From contig JBAJFG010000617.1 in the NCBI GenBank assembly GCA_037903475.1, forward strand, positions 1-64,000: 64,000 nucleotides of DNA, read 5' to 3'. Below are positions 12,125 through 64,000 of this stretch, one piece after another; within the stretch, counting starts at the first letter, position 1, and every line of letters begins with the position of its first letter. The notes beneath the pieces are model-generated. The model was not told the DNA's origin. It searched no databases and was given only the letters and a program-made list of their open reading frames with translations. The position numbers were made by a program, and so were the translations under genes. This DNA is from Ancylostoma caninum. Taxonomy: Eukaryota; Nematoda; Chromadorea; Rhabditida; Ancylostomatidae.

Positions 12125-12174
12125 TGAGGGATAGAGGTGTTCTTCTGCTTGAGGGATAGAGGTGTTCTTCTGCC
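12125..12174 (+). repeat. Two-copy tandem repeat, unit about 25 bp
   Basis: The unit GAGGGATAGAGGTGTTCTTC followed by TGC occurs twice in direct succession. Confidence 0.8.
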
Positions 12175-12628
12175 TCCATCTGTATAATTTCTTTTTACAT
12201 GGAGCAACTACGTCGCCACAAGGAGTACGCCTTCGCTTTGAGTGCTCAGCTGTTCATGGATCATCGTTTTAATCAAGAGTAGAAGATTTAACTCTGTTTA
12301 GAATTCCACCACTTGATCATTTGCTTGAAATCGAACAAATCTATATTTTAACTCATGAGTCCTCCGAAAGAAAAAAAAACCTGGCCCAATTACCCAAGAC
12401 AAGCCGCCTTAAAAAATAGAACTCGAACAATTCGTGGTTTAATTACCCACAAGTCGCTTGAAAAAACCCCTGTTCATCCACTCAGCAAAAAGTGTGGTTC
12501 TAACCCACAAGTCGCCTAATTGGCTTGATTGTTTTCAAGCCTGGAATACTGTGTAAGAGGGTCTTGTCTTAAAATGAACCGCACTGTCCCACATGAACAC
12601 TGATTGTAATGCATATCGTTACTGATCA

Positions 12629-12759
12629 ATGATGATGGAGCCAGTATCAATAATGGAAGCGTTTCCGTTGTCTAGGTGTCCAGAAGTGATTAGAAGGAAT
12701 TCTGGTGTCGGACGTGATCAGATCTTGAACGAAATTGGATATGGAAGCGGCACTGTCAC
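12629..12759 (+). other. Possible short upstream plus-strand exon
   Basis: An open frame starts with three consecutive ATG codons after an in-frame TGA and ends at a strong GTAAGT donor (12760). A TTTCAG acceptor at 13051 would continue it with VIEGNDT, but that path does not join the 13109 frame. It may be an alternative 5' exon or unrelated. No family recognised. Confidence 0.25.
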
Positions 12760-13108
12760 GTAAGTATAGGTTTCAGTATTGCTATCGAAACTGAGCCAGG
12801 CTGTCGTAGAACCCTCATATGATGCTTCTATGTCTCGATCTTTGTGACACGAAATCGCTCTTGCAATTACTCTCAATGAAGCTGGCCATGTAATCATCCA
12901 ATTGATGCCGTGTACTTTTCACTTGCTTAATTTTTCACTTAATTACTATTCCAATTGCGTCTATGCGTTATTGCCGTTTGTTACTCCAGCAACTGAACGT
13001 GAGAATTTTGTTCTTGTGAGGTAGAAGGACGTTCATTAAGGTTCATTTCAGAGTTATTGAAGGAAATGACACGGTAAATCTCGCGGGATCAATATCTTTG
13101 CAGAGGGA

Positions 13109-13736
13109 ATGGTCCCAGTCATGTCAGAACTACTGGCCCAGAAATTTGAAGAAAACAACCAAGCTGAGTCAGCACTGCATTCACTTTTAGGGATTACTCA
13201 CGCTACAATATCGTGGATCAAATCAACGAACCATGTTGCTGAACAGATGGATACGAGGTCAGATTCAGCTGGAGAAAGAGATCCATAGCGGTCTATGTGG
13301 AATCTGAAATGAACAGAATTCTCGAGGCTGAGGAGACTTGCTAGAACCGCAATGAGTAATGGCAATAATACATAACTCGGAGAACTGTCGTCAAAAATGT
13401 AATTCCTGGCGGTTGCCAAAGCACGGTAACGGCGAAAATCCTTATTTGTTGAAAAGGTTGCAAACATCTGAAGCTGCCTAATAAAGCGTCGACAAGCTCG
13501 GAAGGTATGTACAACTGCTCCAACAGACGTGGAAGAATGCTTCATCTTCACTGAAATACCGTTTGGAAGAATGCGAGACGCTTACCAGTGGAATGACTAA
13601 GTTCGAAAAAGGGGCAAGACAGCTGCAAAAAATTCTCAACAAGCCCATCTCGCCATACATTAGTGAGCTACGTGAGCCAAAGCGTAGCATGATGACTATC
13701 TATGCTCCGCTTGCAAAATTACTTGTGGTTAGACAG
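13109..13736 (+). CDS. Unrecognised plus-strand coding segment, two exons plus possible continuation
   Basis: A TATCTTTGCAG acceptor ends at 13103, five bases before ATG at 13109, as for spliced-leader genes. Exon 1, 13109-13257 (49 codons plus 2 nt), ends at a GTCAGA donor. Exon 2, from an AATAAAG acceptor (13487) to TAA at 13737, keeps frame and gives a helical, glutamine/leucine-rich segment (YVQLLQQTWKNASSSLKYR, then LEECETLTSGMTKFEKGARQ) of coiled-coil character. The downstream open frame at 13733-13941 (KVIEAVKSPPNDGQLEQ...) is in another phase. A further frame at about 13948-14130 (DHLQEIPFDVVQALKDGL... QMEVLDQLYPADKWNEGR) contains two in-frame stops. I do not recognise the family. It may be a gene with unrecognised introns, a pseudogene or a transposon remnant. 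Confidence 0.4.
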
Positions 13737-14272
13737 TAAGGTAATCGAGGCTGTCAAATCTCCTCCAAATGACGGACAATTGGAACAGAAAAATAGATAC
13801 CCATCAAACCGGAAACACAGACCATTGCCATTCACAGAACAAGCAGTGTGTCAGGTTTCTGATTTGAAGACGGCAAGAGTGGGTGACTCCATGGGTACGA
13901 AAGCCATGTTAAAAGGCGAAGCCCAATACATACAGCCCTAGTCACCCTCGGCAATGCTTTTCACTTGCTGACGACCGGCGATATTTCCCATGACGATCAT
14001 TTGCAAGAGATTCCGTTCGATGTTGTACAAGCATTGAAGGATGGGCTAATATGAAAGATATCCCACAGACAAATGGAGGTGCTTGATCAATTATATCCAG
14101 CAGACAAATGGAATGAAGGGCGATCCTAGAAAGCTGGAGACACACATCCGCAAGTTCAGATCCCGACCTCTCGATAAAGAAACAATCGATTCCGATTCCG
14201 AGGTATGCCGCGAAGTGATACAAAATCATAGTAATTTCTGTTGGAGCAGAGGTTACTCTTGGCGGTCATGAC
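13733..14272 (+). pseudogene. Possible decayed continuation of the 13109 coding segment
   Basis: The open frame 13733-13941 is phase-shifted relative to the exon ending at 13736. The next coding-like stretch (about 13948-14130) carries TGA and TAG in an otherwise protein-like frame. Either short introns were missed here or the reading frame is broken. Function unknown. Confidence 0.25.
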
Positions 14273-14877
14273 ACTTCCAAGGGATCAGAAAATTCACCCA
14301 TCCAGATGGTGGTGGGTTCGCAAAGCTTGTAGCATCGTTTTATGAAATATGGGTAGAACTGGGTTGACAGATGGAGTGCTAATCTACAAAAACTGGAGGG
14401 TCACCCTCGTGAAATAATGGAGACATTAGCAAAAAAAACGCCTGATTTGCAGGCAAATCCTCAACCATGCTCCACTCTACAACCCAATACACTGCCAGTA
14501 ATTATGGGCTCATTGTAATCTTCTTGTTTTTCTGCTGTTTCACAGGGATTTCCCTCTATATCATTGTACTATTTTTATTATGCACATCTATGCTAAATTT
14601 CTCGGCGTAAAGAAATTAGAATAAATAGATACCTAAAGCACCGAATCATCTAAGAGAATTAAAAACAAAACAAAATACAAGACATAACACAGATCACACT
14701 CGGTTCAAAGAATACGGCTTAACATTCTATCTGCAGAACAACAAATAAAGTCTTGAGATTTTGACTTGAAAGATGGAGTCTGGCAAGTATAAAAGTCACA
14801 ACAAAAGTGAGAAAACAAGTACTCGAAAGCAACAGCTATGTATACGAATAGAAATGCTGGTGAAGATCCTGGCAGTT
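14273..14877. other. Intergenic, probable 3' flank of the MEGF6-like gene
   Basis: AT-rich sequence with no gene recognised. A minus-strand AATAAA (TTTATT near 14573-14578) lies about 300 nt past the predicted stop of the minus-strand gene and could be its polyadenylation signal. Confidence 0.4.
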
Positions 14878-59848
<44,971 letters not shown>

Positions 59849-62800
59849 CTTAGTACAGCAATCGCACGCTTGAACAGTATCGATTAGTCGAACATGACAA
59901 TATTGATCGCTTATGACCTGGAACTGGTGAAATTAGACTTCAGTACAATCAAAACGGCAAGGAACCGAGGAAAGAAGGCGATGATACAATGGATTGCTGT
60001 TGGTCAGAGAATTTCGAGGACCGTGGGAATTATGCCACGCCCATTATGGATGATAGCTAAGTGACAACAAAGCGGTCTTGCACTGTGAACGATGTGTTCA
60101 TAGTTAACTATGAAAGTGAGCTAATCTCAGATGTTTGATATGCCTGCGTATCTCAAATTTGCGCACTCTCTGCCATTTTTTAAACTTGTTTTCGTCTCAA
60201 GACCCACAACATACCTCGTTTACCATCGCCACATAAAATTTAACAGTGTTAAAATGGCCCATTCATAGTTGAGTTGCAGAGCGAGAACTGGTCCCCAGCC
60301 AAATCTTAGCCCGCATACATTGGAAGGTCTTTGTAGTGCCTTTCAAACACGGCGGGAGTTGAAGAATTGTGCACATTGTCTATCTTTCCTGATACCCTCT
60401 CAAACTGCTGCACTCTTTCCCAAGTTCTTTTTCTCTCTGGAGTCTCTGCAACAATCGTCACCGTTGAAACGGATCATAACTATAAACATTTAAAAGGAAA
60501 AACCTCTCCTCAGTTTAGGGTGCAGTGGGACAGGTGATGCAGACGATGGGCGTGGCTTATTGCAAACTATCGGATATTTCCGTGGATCGAGGATATAATA
60601 AAAAGCCATTAATGTCCGTTGATGTTTTTAATAAAGCTGATAATATTTTAATGCTATGTTTCATGAATTTCTACGGATCATTCAGCAGATTTTTTCTCGG
60701 ATATTCTTCTATGTTCCACTTTTTTGCCCTACTTTCATACAAATGTATGTGTTATTGGAAGTTATCCAGAAGACATCATTTCATTAAATCAGGAACTAGG
60801 AACAGCAGCACCCTGTTTAAAATATGACGGCCGTCACCCCCCACACGAAAAACACCCTTGGAGCCTGCTCAAGTGCAGCAAACACAATTGAAAAAGAACA
60901 AAATGGTATTGAATTGCAACTGATGTAACAAAAGAAAAATGATGTGACGGTGTGTTTGCTGAGAGGGGTCCAGCCGGAATTTGATGTATTCAGGAAGGTT
61001 TTTTAGAAGCACATAGTAGCTATAAAATATGGAGTACGTGGTACACAGTGTGACAGATACGAAATTTCAAGGAATAAATGAAATGGGTGAAAATGCAGAA
61101 AACTAAGAACTTTCTGCCGGAGAAAACAGCAGAAAATGGGATAGAAGAAGCAGAGTAAAACCTTAGAGATGAACGACGACTCAAAGAGAACCATATTGTC
61201 ACCGGTTGGGTATAGCTCAATGGCAGGAGCGAGGAGAGGAGAAGATCGCTCCTTACCAAGGGTCCTAGGGAAGGCGCACCAGATTTTTGATGCACGATCT
61301 ACTGAACAGCCTTTATTCGAAAGATACTGCTCCAGCACCAGTTTGGTACACCCAGCAAGGGAATAAATACTGATAAATATAGATAAGGAAAGATAAAAGA
61401 CAGGCGAACGACTTACGAAAAGTTTTTTTCCACTTTTTTCCTGAATTAAACTTCCTTTTTCCCATTTTAAGGTTCTTTTTTTGTTATTTCATGGAATTCT
61501 ACAAAAAAAAAATAGAGAGGCATACCTAGAAGTCATGACCAGTTCGCAGCCTAAAATCTTGCAGGCAAGCCATGCCTACTAGGTGAGGACAATGGCGCTG
61601 TTTTTGGATCATAGGCTAAGTGGATAGCACTGAGTCGCTTCGAAAAAAGGTCACTCGTCCATTAGCTACATTGTTCATTTATTTATTTGTTTACTTATTT
61701 ATTTAATAATCAAAATGCACTCGAGCCACTGCACAACATACGAAACGAAAGGAAATAACTACTCAGATAGCCCGCACTGACAATTCCATATGCATATCAA
61801 CAGATGTTATCCTGTAGGTTACATTATCTTGTACATTTTCCAGAACAAGAGACAGTGTATGGTTGCGAAACGCTTGTTTTGAAAAACACATGCGGTTTTT
61901 CGGGTAATTTTGAGCTAGACCTCGACGACTCATTTTGGAGTCTGTGTGTGTGTGAAGATCCCTGAATGCAAGAAGTAAAATAAATAAGAACAAAGATAAA
62001 ATAACGTATGCTACTGATCCTGGGACGTGTCCCTTCGAAGATGCTGACATTAGAGGGGAAAGCTTGGAGGCAAACATGAGCTTAGGTAACAAGGTTATTC
62101 AGGTAAGAAGTAAGTTTTCCCAAGACTTGAAGTATCTAAACAATGAGTGCTACGTGACTTCTGACATGTGCGGCTTAGCATGAAGTGAAAACGTTGAATG
62201 AAAGGAGGCTGAGAGACCAATCCGCTTTGAAACACGTTCCCATTCAGAGCCTGAACCTTCATTAGGGTTATAAACCGACTAAGAGCTATGATGACTTTAG
62301 GTGTTAAAAGCGCTAATGCGGTTAATGGGTTAATGCGGGTAAACCGCCTGAAAGGTAGCCGAAGCAAAGAAAATTCGGGTGACAAAAACTTGAAGATTTC
62401 GTATCGAAATAGCTTCAAAACTCCAATTTTTTTTTAGAAAATACTCTCGATTCCAAAAAGCTTACCTATTGCCAAATTTGAAGCGTGAAGACCTAGACAC
62501 AGTTACTTTGCTGAAAGTTGGCTCATTTCACACACTGTAATAAACTACGCCGGCATGCAACGTCAAATTTACCCAAGGTAAAGGCGTCAAAACCCCCAAA
62601 TTTACCCATTTTTAACGCGTAGTGAACATGTTCACCAAGGGTAATCACAATGATACTTGCAGGCCCGCACAGCTCCACGTTAAGAACCCCAAGAACTTTT
62701 CAAAAATCTCTTGGCTGGAAAGGCGCTTGATTTCCTTAACTTGGATACATCATTGAAATTAGCCACTTCAAATGTGCCAACGTACCCCGATTTACCTTTA

Positions 62801-64000
62801 CCTGGTATCCATCAACATGCTTACGCATAGATAACGTTACTTATGCATGGCAGCTATCCATAGTATCAGATCATTGGGTAGGAATTTATCCAACGTTCCA
62901 ATGATGGATTCGGATCCTGAGCATGGATATTACATCTATTTTATCGAGTAACCCTGTTCTTAAGGCATTCAGATCGATCGCAATAATTTCAGTTAGAACA
63001 ACTACAGAGAACATAAAATAAGTTGTCGCTGAGAAAAGCCACGGAAAATAAACCTTTTCGGAGAATTTTGAGAAAATCTCGAGATTACGCGTCGTATATG
63101 ATACTGGTTCTGTTTAAAAACTTTGAATATGTAGAGTTTCTTTCGGTGTCGAGCGCATGTAAGTGCGAAATTATGCTTGGTAATAGGTTAGGCGTAATTG
63201 GGATCTTGTAGAGAACAGATGATTTTTAGAAAAGTAATTGTAATTGGAATGGTATGGAAATTCGAATACTCGATTGAAAAGAAGCCCTTCAGTCCTTCAT
63301 ATCTTTTCTAAAAGGTTCCTGTCTGTTCGAGCCTTCGAGATTTCGACAATTCGAACTCGAGTATAAACTTAGTATTCAGTCGTAAATGTAGTAGCAGAAT
63401 TATTGCCCAATACAGTTCTGGACATAAGGATAACTCCCTTCTCCTATCGCCCCCCCCCCTAGGGGAACGCTGAAAAGACCCTGAAACATCTCGAAACCAT
63501 CCCAAATCCCCAGCGATTTTCTCCGCGACCAATAGGAGACGGCGCTTGAGAAAGAAAGCTCATTATACATACAGCGAACAAAATCACTTAACAATAGATA
63601 TATTATCGAGAAGAAGTGTGCACGCCCTTGACATGATGTTTAATTGGTTCGTGCGTGCGTGCGTACATGTGCTTTGCGGCACGGAAAAACACCAGGTGCC
63701 ATGGAGAGGAAGCAGAGTGCGCGGAACGATTACTTGAATTGTTAATAAATTTGTTACAAGTCTCCAAAGACAAAGGGTTGTAAACGACGTTCAACGTTGA
63801 CGTCGCGACAAGTGGCCATGAATAAATTTCACCAAGAGCAACTGACAGAAGTGACGTGGTATGACAGCTACAAGATGACAGACAGCTTCCAGGATGATCT
63901 ATGGCAAGCGATCGATAAATGCTACCAAATTAGGCAGAAGAGTAAACAAACATGTGCATCTGTAGCATAGTGGAAATGCCAACAGCCGGGTGCATGTGCA
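59849..64000. other. 5' flank of the MEGF6-like gene, no gene recognised
   Basis: This is upstream sequence for the minus-strand gene. The longest frames (60525-60827 plus, 61763-62092 minus, 62095-62418 minus) have no recognised domain. The 61763-62092 frame contains one hydrophobic helix and might deserve a transcript check. A TTTATT tandem tract lies near 61677-61705 and a TTACCC hairpin repeat at 62565-62670. Confidence 0.4.
62565..62670. repeat. TTACCC/GGGTAA hairpin repeat, copy 3 (inverted)
   Basis: AAATTTACCCAAGGTAAAGG ... GTTCACCAAGGGTAATCACA, in reverse orientation to copies 1 and 2. Confidence 0.65.

Noticed and set aside
61763..62092. Single-pass membrane protein gene on the minus strand
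   Set aside because: One hydrophobic helix in a 109-codon frame without recognised homology or supporting exons; left as unassigned.

Overview
This is a nematode nuclear window, probably from a clade V parasite of the strongylid/hookworm type. That placement is an inference from TTTCAG-type splice acceptors, many small exons, nematode-like gene content and dense non-autonomous DNA repeats; no organism marker was tested. It carries two large spliced genes, both on the minus strand, set among repeats.

1-1756: no gene recognised. 1757-6662 (minus): a 17-exon orthologue of exostosin-1 (EXT1; C. elegans rib-1), a type II Golgi glycosyltransferase of heparan sulfate polymerisation. The joined model is exactly in frame, 633 codons plus stop. 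It has a normal GT47 (exostosin) domain followed by a degenerate GT64-like domain.

6679-14877: repeat-rich intergenic stretch with a terminal-inverted-repeat element seen again at 26067, a hairpin element (7046-7530), a 2.7 kb nested inverted-repeat element (8234-10905), an unidentified 192-codon open frame (11401-11979) and an unrecognised plus-strand coding segment with a leader-type acceptor (13109-13736) that breaks down further on.

14878-59848 (minus): a 43-exon gene for a secreted MEGF6-like protein, about 1707 residues: signal peptide, EMI domain, about 11 EGF/calcium-binding EGF modules, a 51-residue cysteine-free linker, about 25 laminin-type EGF modules and a short charged tail without a membrane segment. 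Exon phases agree across all 43 exons. Two introns must use GC-AG borders to keep frame. Intron 1 is 15.4 kb and hosts a 3.56 kb nearly perfect palindrome (47818-51373). Other introns hold several families of short hairpin repeats, paired MITEs and a possible MULE transposase relic. 59849-64000: no gene recognised.

The two genes are functionally compatible (heparan sulfate synthesis and a secreted multi-EGF matrix-type protein) but nothing in the sequence links them beyond adjacency. Exon coordinates were derived by eye from splice consensus, reading-frame continuity and protein-family alignment from memory; no transcript data were available.
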